This document shows, piece after piece, positions 1 to 4,957 of a stretch of 7,411 nt of DNA. Source of the stretch: Oscillospiraceae bacterium. Its GTDB lineage: Bacteria; Bacillota; Clostridia; Oscillospirales; Ruminococcaceae. The DNA is taken from the NCBI GenBank assembly GCA_017483405.1, contig JAFUWP010000135.1:1-7411 (forward strand), in the 5' to 3' direction. Numbering within the stretch: the first letter of the stretch is position 1; each line of letters opens with the position of its first letter. The position numbers were made by a program, and so were the translations under genes. The notes under the pieces were generated by a model. The model worked only from the letters and a program-made list of their open reading frames with translations. It ran no database searches and was not told the DNA's origin.

Positions 1-2
1 AG

Positions 3-932
3 TATCATCCCGACAGAATCCTGATTGAGCCGTCTGGTGTCGGCAAGCTCTCTGATGTTATCAGAGCAGTGCAGAATCTCGAAATGGAAGGCGTAGAGCT
101 TGACGGTTTCACAACCGTTGTGGATGCTAAGAAATGCAAGATGTATCAGAAGAATTTCGGCGAATTCTTTGATAATCAGATAACTTATGCAAGCTGTCTG
201 ATTCTGAGCCATACAAAAGGTCTTTCTCAGGAAAAACTTGATGACTGCGTGAAGCGTCTGCGCGAAAAGAATTCCGCTGCGCCGATTGTTACCACTGAAT
301 GGGATGAACTCACCGGCGAACAGCTGACTTCTGCCATGACTCAGAAAAATACACTCGATGATGAACTCAAAGCCCTTCTCGAAGAAGAAAAGCATCATGA
401 CCATCATCACCATCATGACCATGATGAGGATGAGGAACATGAACATCATCACCATCATCACGACCATGATGATGACGAAGAACATGAACATCATCACCAC
501 CATCACGACCATGATGATGACGAAGAACATGAACATCATCACCATCATCACGACCATGATGATGACGAAGAACATGAACATCATCATCACGAACACGGCG
601 AAGAATGCCACTGCCATGACCACGACCATGAAGGCCATCATCACCATCATGCAGATGAAGTCTTCACCAGCTGGGGCAAGGAAACCGCAAGACAGTACAC
701 TGTCGAAGAAATCCAGTCCGCTCTGGAAGCCCTTCAGGATGAAGCCACTTATGGTATGATTCTCCGTGCAAAAGGCATCGTGGCCGGTACTGATGGTCAG
801 TGGATTCACTACGATTATGTTCCTGGAACTCCCGATGTCCGTCACGGATGCGCCGCAACAACAGGCCGTCTGTGCGTTATCGGCTCTAATATCAATGAAG
901 CAGAAATCGCAAAACTGTTTCATGCAGAATAA
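3..932 (+). CDS. His-rich G3E-family (COG0523/CobW-type) GTPase, 5' truncated by window edge
   Basis: The reading frame is open from the first bases, so the true start and the Walker A motif lie left of the window; 309 residues are visible. Members of this family are P-loop GTPases that act as metal chaperones or insertases in the cytoplasm, often for zinc, cobalt or nickel. Visible residue 9 begins E-P-S-G, the family's ExxG motif, and VVDA follows at about 39-42. A roughly 90-residue segment (about 131-220) contains about 47 histidines alternating with Asp/Glu and a CHCH element, a probable metal buffer. The C-terminal CobW_C domain follows, from FTSWG through LRAKG to GRLCVIGSN. The guanine-specificity site that is normally NKxD reads SHTK (69-72), so nucleotide preference may differ. 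It is first in a co-directional cluster with a second G3E GTPase. An internal GTG at 69 is not a credible start, because it would remove the ExxG motif. The family call is firm; the metal is not known. Confidence 0.92.
   Translation, partial: YHPDRILIEPSGVGKLSDVIRAVQNLEMEGVELDGFTTVVDAKKCKMYQKNFGEFFDNQITYASCLILSHTKGLSQEKLDDCVKRLREKNSAAPIVTTEWDELTGEQLTSAMTQKNTLDDELKALLEEEKHHDHHHHHDHDEDEEHEHHHHHHDHDDDEEHEHHHHHHDHDDDEEHEHHHHHHDHDDDEEHEHHHHEHGEECHCHDHDHEGHHHHHADEVFTSWGKETARQYTVEEIQSALEALQDEATYGMILRAKGIVAGTDGQWIHYDYVPGTPDVRHGCAATTGRLCVIGSNINEAEIAKLFHAE
390..587 (+). repeat. 45-bp in-frame coding minisatellite building the His/Asp/Glu-rich loop
   Basis: Three near-identical 45-bp units lie at 435-479, 480-524 and 525-569. 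Each encodes the 15 residues EHEHHHHHHDHDDDE. Units 1 and 3 are identical and unit 2 differs by one silent CAT/CAC change. A degenerate unit (390-434) precedes them and a partial unit (from 570) follows. Because the period is a multiple of three, gain or loss of units would change loop length without breaking the frame. Confidence 0.95.
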
Positions 933-949
933 TTTTTGAAACTCAACTC

Positions 950-973
950 CATGCCGCTGGATTCAGCGGCATG
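950..973 (+). other. Intergenic hairpin between the two GTPase genes
   Basis: A perfect 10-bp stem (left arm 950-959, right arm 964-973) encloses a GATT tetraloop. It sits in the 66-nt gap between the His-rich GTPase stop and the next start, just upstream of its ribosome binding site. Only a weak U-rich tract follows (TTCT), so it is more likely a leaky attenuator, an RNA-processing site or a stabilising 3' end than a full terminator. Confidence 0.6.
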
Positions 974-980
974 TTCTATC

Positions 981-988
981 AAAGGAGG
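981..988 (+). promoter_or_regulatory. Ribosome binding site AAAGGAGG
   Basis: This strong Shine-Dalgarno sequence lies 10 nt before the ATG at 999. It decides the start against an in-frame TTG at 936, which lies upstream of the hairpin and has no comparable site, and over a second ATG at 1005. Confidence 0.88.
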
Positions 989-998
989 ATATAGCATC

Positions 999-1970
999 AT
1001 GCCCATGAATCAGCAGCAAGAAGATATTCCGGTTTATTTATTTGTCGGTTTTCTGGAAGGCGGCAAAACTAAATTCATTCAGGAAACGCTACAGGATAAA
1101 CGCTTCAATAACGGCGAAAAAACCCTTCTGCTCCTCTGCGAAGAAGGCGAGGAAGAATATGATTCCTCTAAATGGCCGGATAAAGACAAAAATGTCGTTC
1201 AGTATGTCATCGAAGAACAGGAGGATTTCAATGAAGATAATCTCAAAAAAATCCTCAAAGAATCCGGCGCAACCCGTGTCGTGCTTGAATATAACGGTGT
1301 CTGGACTATCAACGACTTATTCGAGAATCTCCCTGTCGAATGGGCTGTCTATCAGGCTATGTGCTTTGTCGATTCCGGCACATTCCTGAATTATAATGCT
1401 AACATGCGCAGTCTTGTTGTCGATAAAATCAACGTCAGTGAACTTGTCGTCTTCAACCGTTTCGATAAAGAAACTATGAACCAGCTCGAATTTCATAAAA
1501 TCGTCAGAGGCATCAGCCGCCGTGTGCAGATTGCCTATGAAACGACTTCCGGCGATGTTTCTTATGATGATATTCAAGACCCTCTGCCGTTCGATGTCAA
1601 TGCCGATGAAATCACCATCAAAGATGAAGATTATGCTTTATTCTATCGCGACATCATGGAAGAACCTGAAAAATATCACGGCAAGAACATCACATTCAAG
1701 GCCGCGGCCGCTCGTGATAAGAAATTCCCGAAGAATGTCTTCGCGGCCGGCCGTCATGTCATGACCTGCTGTGTGGAAGATATTCAGTATTGCTGGTTAG
1801 TCTGCGAATGGGACAAAGCTCCCATGTTCGATGCCCGTCAGTGGATTCGCCTGACAGCCAAAATTTCCGTTCAGCGTCACAAGCTGTATAAAGGAAAAGG
1901 CCCTGTTCTGCAAATTCAGTCGCTTGTCCTCACGGATGCGCCGGAACAGGAAGTCGCCACATTCTATTAA
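999..1970 (+). CDS. G3E-type P-loop GTPase fused to a YcgQ/TIGR03943-like C-terminal domain
   Basis: This 323-residue protein has two parts. Residues 11-200 form a CobW-like G3E nucleotide-binding domain: Walker A GFLEGGKT (17-24), the ExxG equivalent E-Y-N-G (97-100), FVDSG (123-127) and NRFD (153-156) in place of NKxD. The CxCC metal motif of typical COG0523 proteins is not seen; that region is acidic instead. Residues 205-323 do not look like CobW_C. The pattern of an acidic lead-in, Y-H-G-K-N-I, then F-A-A-G-R-H-V-M-T-C-C-V-E-D, then W-I-R-L-T-A-K-I resembles the C-terminal domain of YcgQ/TIGR03943 (DUF1980) proteins. Those partner COG0701-type permeases and commonly neighbour CobW genes. 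The Cys pair at 257-258 is a candidate metal site. No membrane segment is visible, so it is probably cytosolic. The inferred role is a metal-homeostasis partner of the upstream GTPase. The GTPase assignment is solid; the fused-domain assignment is from remembered family patterns. Confidence 0.85.
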   Translation: MPMNQQQEDIPVYLFVGFLEGGKTKFIQETLQDKRFNNGEKTLLLLCEEGEEEYDSSKWPDKDKNVVQYVIEEQEDFNEDNLKKILKESGATRVVLEYNGVWTINDLFENLPVEWAVYQAMCFVDSGTFLNYNANMRSLVVDKINVSELVVFNRFDKETMNQLEFHKIVRGISRRVQIAYETTSGDVSYDDIQDPLPFDVNADEITIKDEDYALFYRDIMEEPEKYHGKNITFKAAAARDKKFPKNVFAAGRHVMTCCVEDIQYCWLVCEWDKAPMFDARQWIRLTAKISVQRHKLYKGKGPVLQIQSLVLTDAPEQEVATFY

Positions 1971-1992
1971 TTACTCTCAAACTTAACCAATC

Positions 1993-1998
1993 AGGAGG
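1993..1998 (+). promoter_or_regulatory. Ribosome binding site AGGAGG
   Basis: The site lies 9 nt before the ATG at 2008. An in-frame ATG at 1999 directly abuts the site and is too close to be used, so 2008 is preferred. The downstream paralog also begins M-L-F, which supports this choice. Confidence 0.85.
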
Positions 1999-2007
1999 AT
2001 GAGAATT

Positions 2008-2463
2008 ATGCTCTTTCATTTCGGAGATACGGTTGTTGAAATCGATGCACAAGCTACCAGAAATTATTATCTGAATCAGAATTTCACAAATGACTGTGTC
2101 TGTCTCGGCTGTCAGAACTTCCGGCAATGGATAAAATTCTGTCCTCCTGAAGTGTGCGAACAGTTTCAGGCGATGGGCATTGATGACCTCAACTGGATTG
2201 CAGAAATCATTCCGTTTGGTACAAAGCCCGAAGATTACAAGATTCACAACGGCATGTTATACGGCGGATTTTATCATGTTGTCGGCAGAATCATCGAGAA
2301 CGGAGAAAACTCCGACCGGAAACTCTCCGAAAATTTTGCTATCTTCATTCCGGAATATACAAGCCCTTCCCTTCCGGATTTTCCTGAACCTGTCTTGCAG
2401 ATTGAAATCTGCGCATACATCCCGTGGGTGATTGCCGCTTCTATGGAGAATTATATTAATTAA
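2008..2463 (+). CDS. Uncharacterised Cys-motif protein, first of two tandem paralogs
   Basis: This 151-residue protein matches no characterised family that I can name. It begins MLFHFGD, followed by an ATRNYY segment and the cluster N-D-C-V-C-L-G-C-Q-N-F-R-Q-W at 28-41, with cysteines at 30, 32 and 35. It ends with P-V-L-Q-I and I-P-W-V near the C-terminus. I recall similar small proteins with a DCxCxxCxNF signature in Firmicutes, all of unknown function. Three closely spaced cysteines could hold a metal, which would suit the GTPase neighbours, but that is inference. There is no signal peptide or membrane segment. It follows the GTPase-fusion gene by 37 nt with no promoter visible, so it is probably co-transcribed. 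The next gene is a same-length paralog, roughly 40% identical by eye, with cysteines at the same positions. Confidence 0.85.
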   Translation: MLFHFGDTVVEIDAQATRNYYLNQNFTNDCVCLGCQNFRQWIKFCPPEVCEQFQAMGIDDLNWIAEIIPFGTKPEDYKIHNGMLYGGFYHVVGRIIENGENSDRKLSENFAIFIPEYTSPSLPDFPEPVLQIEICAYIPWVIAASMENYIN

Positions 2464-2465
2464 TT

Positions 2466-2921
2466 ATGTTATTTAGATTTAAAAATGCAATTGCTGATAT
2501 CGATATCGAAACAACCAGAAATTTCTATCGCCAGCATGATATGATAAATGACTGCGCCTGTGACGGCTGTGAAAATTATCGTCAATGGGCGGATACTAAA
2601 TGCAGTCCCGAACTCCGCGAACAGTTCCGGAAGTTCGGCATTGAGGATATGAAAGTTATCAGAGAAATTCTTCTTCCTGGTTATTTTGATGATAACTACG
2701 GCGGTGTCGATTGCCACGGCTGGTATGATGTTGTCGGAAAAATCCTGAACGAATCCGATATTGTTCCGGAAGATGTTCTGCATCCCGCAGAGCCGCTTGA
2801 ACTTTCTATCTATGAAGATGACTGCCTGACAAGTCCCAAATTTCCCCGTCCGGTGCTCCAGATTAGTATTGACGGTTTTATCCCGTGGGTGCTTGATACC
2901 GATGTTCAGGAATTTCTTTAA
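2466..2921 (+). CDS. Uncharacterised Cys-motif protein, second of two tandem paralogs
   Basis: This 151-residue paralog starts 2 nt after the preceding stop codon. It shares the MLF start, the TTRNFY segment, N-D-C-A-C-D-G-C-E-N-Y-R-Q-W at 28-41 (cysteines again at 30, 32 and 35), the EQF..FGI segment, and the C-terminal P-V-L-Q-I plus I-P-W-V. Outside these blocks the copies diverge, especially at 70-125, where this copy has extra Cys, His and acidic residues (C83, H84, C120). No good Shine-Dalgarno lies at normal distance: a GGAG at 2445-2448 is 17 nt away, so translation probably depends on coupling to the upstream gene. It is the last gene of the cluster and a terminator begins 8 nt after its stop. 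Function is unknown. The divergence suggests an old duplication with specialised copies, not a recent one. Confidence 0.85.
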   Translation: MLFRFKNAIADIDIETTRNFYRQHDMINDCACDGCENYRQWADTKCSPELREQFRKFGIEDMKVIREILLPGYFDDNYGGVDCHGWYDVVGKILNESDIVPEDVLHPAEPLELSIYEDDCLTSPKFPRPVLQISIDGFIPWVLDTDVQEFL

Positions 2922-2929
2922 CATGAAAA

Positions 2930-2966
2930 CTGCCGTACTCCTTGACGAGTACGGCAGATGTTTTTT
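2930..2966 (+). terminator. Rho-independent terminator, probably bidirectional
   Basis: A perfect 11-bp stem (2930-2940 with 2947-2957) and 6-nt loop are followed by ATG and six T's (2961-2966). It ends the + strand cluster. Read on the - strand, the same hairpin follows the tautomerase stop codon and is trailed by TTTT, so it can serve the convergent unit too. Confidence 0.93.
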
Positions 2967-2967
2967 C

Positions 2968-3309
2968 TTAGAAATTGCTTCCGTTCCATCCCCAGTCGGG
3001 AGTGCCGGTATAGCTGACATAAATTCTGTTCTTGGGGATGGCGAGTTCAGAATTCAGAATTTCACTGATTTCTCCGGTCAGCTTGCTGTATGCCGAACTG
3101 GGTGCAGTACCGTGAATCTGCACTTCTACCATCGCGGCCGGCGCATCCGTCCCCTGATGATACAGAATATGTTCCGGCTCGATGCCTACCATAAGCCACT
3201 GTTCGGATTTGCCCGGCAGTGTGGCGATAGCCTTTCCGAGTCCTGCTTTGATAGTTTCCTGCTGTGCTTTGGAAACTGCCTGATTTGTCTTGACGTTAAT
3301 AAACGGCAT
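2968..3309 (-). CDS. MIF-like (phenylpyruvate tautomerase-type) protein
   Basis: This 113-residue protein has the length and pattern of the macrophage migration inhibitory factor family in the tautomerase superfamily. After removal of the initiator Met the N-terminus is P-F-I-N-V, giving the catalytic Pro-1. A G-K pair at 32-33 (Pro counted as 1) aligns with the MIF active-site Lys region. SAYSKL, NRIYVSYTG and the C-terminal GWNGSNF match conserved MIF blocks. Family members form trimers and catalyse keto-enol tautomerisation of substrates such as phenylpyruvate in vitro; physiological roles in bacteria are mostly unclear. The start is supported by AAAGGAG at 3319-3325, 9 nt upstream. It lies 42 nt behind the regulator gene, and the two are probably one transcript ending at the hairpin at 2930-2957. 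No signal peptide is present. The family call is firm; substrate and role are open. Confidence 0.92.
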   Translation of the reverse strand: MPFINVKTNQAVSKAQQETIKAGLGKAIATLPGKSEQWLMVGIEPEHILYHQGTDAPAAMVEVQIHGTAPSSAYSKLTGEISEILNSELAIPKNRIYVSYTGTPDWGWNGSNF

Positions 3310-3351
3310 GATGAATTTCTCCTTTGATAATTATATTTCAGCATAAGCTGA

Positions 3352-3759
3352 TTATTTTTTTTCTGCGGGGTGGCTTTTCTTGATATGTTCAAGACTTCTG
3401 CTTGTGACAGAACCTAGTTTTTTAACCGTATTACTAGGAAATGTCGAAAGAAATAAAAAGGCATTGTCTTTGGATTCGGCCGGAGAAAGTTTCAGGATTC
3501 TCCGGAAAAATGCATAAGTAATATCATAATCTTCATTGAAATGCTCTGCAATTTCCCTGCCCATTTTTGTGAGTCTGACAGATTCGCAGTAATCCGGCTC
3601 GACAAGTTCCATGCGAACCATGCATTTCATCATTTTGCTGACGCTGGGTCGGGTGACTCCCAAATCGTTAGCAATATCGACACAGCGGATTCTGTTTCTC
3701 TCATGTTCCATACGGTAGATGCAAAGCAGATAGCGGTACTGACCTGCACATAATTCCAT
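3352..3759 (-). CDS. DtxR/MntR-type winged-helix transcriptional regulator, metal ligands not evident
   Basis: This 135-residue protein has an N-terminal winged helix-turn-helix (about 7-72). The motif order is YLLCIYRME, VDIANDLGVTRPSVSKMM (recognition helix about 36-46), ELVEPD and VRLTKMGREIAEHF, as in DtxR/MntR iron or manganese repressors. A short C-terminal part (about 75-135) replaces the usual dimerisation domain and is Lys-rich at its end. Aligned by eye with MntR, the N-terminal Glu ligand position is Leu, and the helix that should carry H-...-E-x-x-E-H has none of these residues. The protein may therefore sense something else or have lost metal control. Cysteines at 4, 13, 26, 46 and 58 are possible alternative ligands. 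The start has AAAGGA 10 nt upstream (3770-3775). It leads a two-gene unit with the MIF-like gene. A palindrome in its promoter is a plausible self-binding site. Confidence 0.82.
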   Translation of the reverse strand: MELCAGQYRYLLCIYRMEHERNRIRCVDIANDLGVTRPSVSKMMKCMVRMELVEPDYCESVRLTKMGREIAEHFNEDYDITYAFFRRILKLSPAESKDNAFLFLSTFPSNTVKKLGSVTSRSLEHIKKSHPAEKK

Positions 3760-3797
3760 ATCATCTACATCCTTTCTGTTGTTCTGAAATATATCTC

Positions 3798-3814
3798 GTT
3801 ATTATAACAATAAC
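3798..3814. promoter_or_regulatory. Candidate operator, GTTATT-N5-AATAAC inverted repeat
   Basis: This 17-bp inverted repeat with perfect 6-bp arms overlaps both possible -10 hexamers of the - strand regulator promoter. Its place fits autoregulation by the DtxR-like protein. The AT-rich composition makes chance symmetry possible. Confidence 0.4.
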
Positions 3815-3835
3815 ACAATTCTGACAAAAAGTCAA
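3801..3835 (-). promoter_or_regulatory. Candidate promoter of the regulator-tautomerase unit
   Basis: On the - strand, TTGACT (3830-3835) and TATTGT (3807-3812) are 17 bp apart. A consensus TATAAT (3801-3806) directly follows and pairs less well with TTGTCA (3822-3827, 15-bp spacer). A TGAC-AAAAA-GTCA inverted repeat at 3822-3834 overlaps the -35. Confidence 0.65.
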
Positions 3836-3851
3836 GTTTTTTCTGAAAAAC
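3833..3851. repeat. 19-bp intergenic repeat, copy 1
   Basis: The sequence CAAGTTTTTTCTGAAAAAC is identical to 4866-4884. This copy lies between the divergent promoters of the regulator and dockerin genes. Confidence 0.8.
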
Positions 3852-3934
3852 CCTTTTTTATGCAGGAGAACGATAATTCAGAACCGCTTTTTGTGGAAAT
3901 TTCATATATATATCAACAAAACTTTAAAAAGCTA

Positions 3935-3963
3935 TTGACTTATGACAATTTATCTGCTATGAT
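3935..3963 (+). promoter_or_regulatory. Sigma-A-type promoter of the dockerin gene
   Basis: TTGACT (3935-3940) and TATGAT (3958-3963) are separated by exactly 17 bp. The expected transcription start is close to 3970, leaving a very short leader that runs straight into the AAGGAAGG ribosome binding site at 3971-3978. Confidence 0.85.
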
Positions 3964-3986
3964 ATTCTTAAAGGAAGGTGATATTC

Positions 3987-4799
3987 ATGAGAAAGCATAT
4001 CAAAAAAATTCCGGCATTTCTGACGGGTTTGTTATTTATCCTGAACACCGGAACAATGATTTCATTCGCACAGGAAACGGAAACTGTTGTCACGACAGCC
4101 GAAAGCGAATCCACAACGCGTGTTATCACTACGGGAACAACTCCCCCATGGGAATGGAAAACACAAATCTCTACAGAAACAACATCCGCCGAAACTTCTA
4201 CAGAAACGAGCTATATCCGGACGACTCCTTTTGCAGTCATGTCCATTACCAATGCGCCCGAAACTATCTCCGCCGGAGAAGAAAAAATCGCGCTGTTCAA
4301 TATGGTATTTGTCTCGAAAGTCGATTTGGAATCCGATAATCCCTATCTCACTGCCGAACTGGATGCTGACCTGAACAGTTCGATTTCTACGGATAATAAA
4401 ATCATCATCCGCTGTGCGGAAAACGCTCCGGCCGGAAAAGCTGTCATCACTTATACATATCGCCATCAGATGACCGGAGAAACCGGAACAGGCACAATCG
4501 AACTGAATATTCTTGCATCCGAACCGCAGACCGTTCCGGTTTCGAGCGAAACCACTTCCGCAACGACAACTGTCACCACCACTGCGACTGCCACAGCATT
4601 TTCAGGAGATGCCAACAGTGACGGGCAGATAGACATTCTGGATGTTATCACCATGAATAAAGCCATACTCGGCAAGGAAACACTCTCTGAAACCCAGCTC
4701 AGAGCGATTGACTTCAACGGCAACGGCCGACCCGATTCCGAAGAAACTCTCACACTTATGAAATATATTGTCAGATTGATTGATACCCTGACGAAATAA
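3987..4799 (+). CDS. Secreted dockerin type I protein with an unassigned central domain
   Basis: This 270-residue protein has a signal peptide at 1-28 (basic MRKHIKK, hydrophobic core, likely cleavage near SFA-QE). A Thr/Ser/Glu-rich linker follows (about 30-82) containing a PPWEW element. A central beta-rich domain without a recognised family occupies about 83-178, then a Thr-rich linker (about 183-205) and a dockerin (207-266). The first dockerin calcium loop, D-A-N-S-D-G-Q-I-D-I-L-D (208-219), is canonical. The second, starting D-F-N-G-N-G-R-P-D (242-250), ends in Glu at loop position 12. Dockerins bind cohesins on scaffoldin proteins, so the product is probably exported and docked to a cellulosome-like complex or cell-surface cohesin. 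No catalytic or recognised carbohydrate-binding domain is visible. AAGGAAGG lies 8 nt before ATG 3987; an in-frame GTG at 3978 overlaps that site and is rejected. The gene is monocistronic, with its own promoter and terminator. Confidence 0.88.
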   Translation: MRKHIKKIPAFLTGLLFILNTGTMISFAQETETVVTTAESESTTRVITTGTTPPWEWKTQISTETTSAETSTETSYIRTTPFAVMSITNAPETISAGEEKIALFNMVFVSKVDLESDNPYLTAELDADLNSSISTDNKIIIRCAENAPAGKAVITYTYRHQMTGETGTGTIELNILASEPQTVPVSSETTSATTTVTTTATATAFSGDANSDGQIDILDVITMNKAILGKETLSETQLRAIDFNGNGRPDSEETLTLMKYIVRLIDTLTK

Positions 4800-4825
4800 C
4801 TCCCCTGTCAGCCTGAAATCTTCAG

Positions 4826-4854
4826 CCGTCCTCTGTTCCGGAGGACGGTTTTTT
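4826..4854 (+). terminator. Rho-independent terminator of the dockerin gene
   Basis: An 8-bp GC-rich stem CCGTCCTC/GAGGACGG (4826-4833 with 4841-4848) and 7-nt loop are followed immediately by six T's (4849-4854). It begins 27 nt after the dockerin stop codon. Confidence 0.93.
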
Positions 4855-4865
4855 CTGATGAATGG

Positions 4866-4884
4866 CAAGTTTTTTCTGAAAAAC
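4866..4884. repeat. 19-bp intergenic repeat, copy 2
   Basis: This copy is identical to 3833-3851. It sits between the dockerin terminator and the murD -35 box, and forms the left part of the inverted repeat at 4873-4900. Confidence 0.8.
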
Positions 4885-4900
4885 ATTGATTTTTCAGAAA
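4873..4900. promoter_or_regulatory. 11-bp inverted repeat overlapping the murD -35 box
   Basis: Perfect arms TTTCTGAAAAA (4873-4883) and TTTTTCAGAAA (4890-4900) flank a 6-nt centre containing most of the -35 hexamer. It could be a repressor operator, or DNA with A-tract curvature. It is upstream of the expected transcription start, so it is unlikely to act as an RNA hairpin for this gene. Confidence 0.5.
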
Positions 4901-4914
4901 GAATCTGCTATAAT
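4886..4914 (+). promoter_or_regulatory. Sigma-A-type promoter of the murD operon
   Basis: TTGATT (4886-4891) and a consensus TATAAT (4909-4914) are separated by 17 bp. The leader to the murD ATG is about 35-40 nt and carries AGGAGG at 4947-4952. Confidence 0.88.
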
Positions 4915-4957
4915 AGAATATGACACATTATTTTTCAAGTATTTACAGGAGGCTGTT

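Noticed and set aside
390..650. CRISPR-like array because of regular repeats
   Set aside because: The units are contiguous, lack spacers and are in frame inside a protein-coding gene; this is a coding minisatellite.
358..759. Open frame rich in Met/Ile/Thr within the His-rich GTPase gene
   Set aside because: It is the +1 shadow of the CAT/CAC/GAT repeat codons and has no ribosome binding site.
936..998. Upstream TTG start for the second GTPase
   Set aside because: The stretch contains the intergenic hairpin, and a strong ribosome binding site points to ATG 999.
2469..3020. Long - strand open frame opposite the second Cys-motif paralog
   Set aside because: The + strand frame has clear paralogy to its neighbour; this one crosses the terminator and shows no family pattern.
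2869..3327. + strand open frame across the terminator and the tautomerase gene
   Set aside because: It is antisense to a clear MIF homolog and runs through the terminator hairpin.
3339..3360. TCAGC-ATAA-GCTGA stem followed by a T-rich run on the + strand
   Set aside because: The stem is only 5 bp and no + strand gene ends here; on the - strand it lies between co-directional genes without a U-tract.
3860..4339. + strand open frame starting at ATG 3860
   Set aside because: It runs through the dockerin promoter and out of frame through the signal peptide gene, with no family features.
4801..4957. Riboswitch or leader RNA upstream of murD
   Set aside because: The terminator belongs to the dockerin gene and the murD transcript should start near 4920, leaving only about 40 nt of leader.
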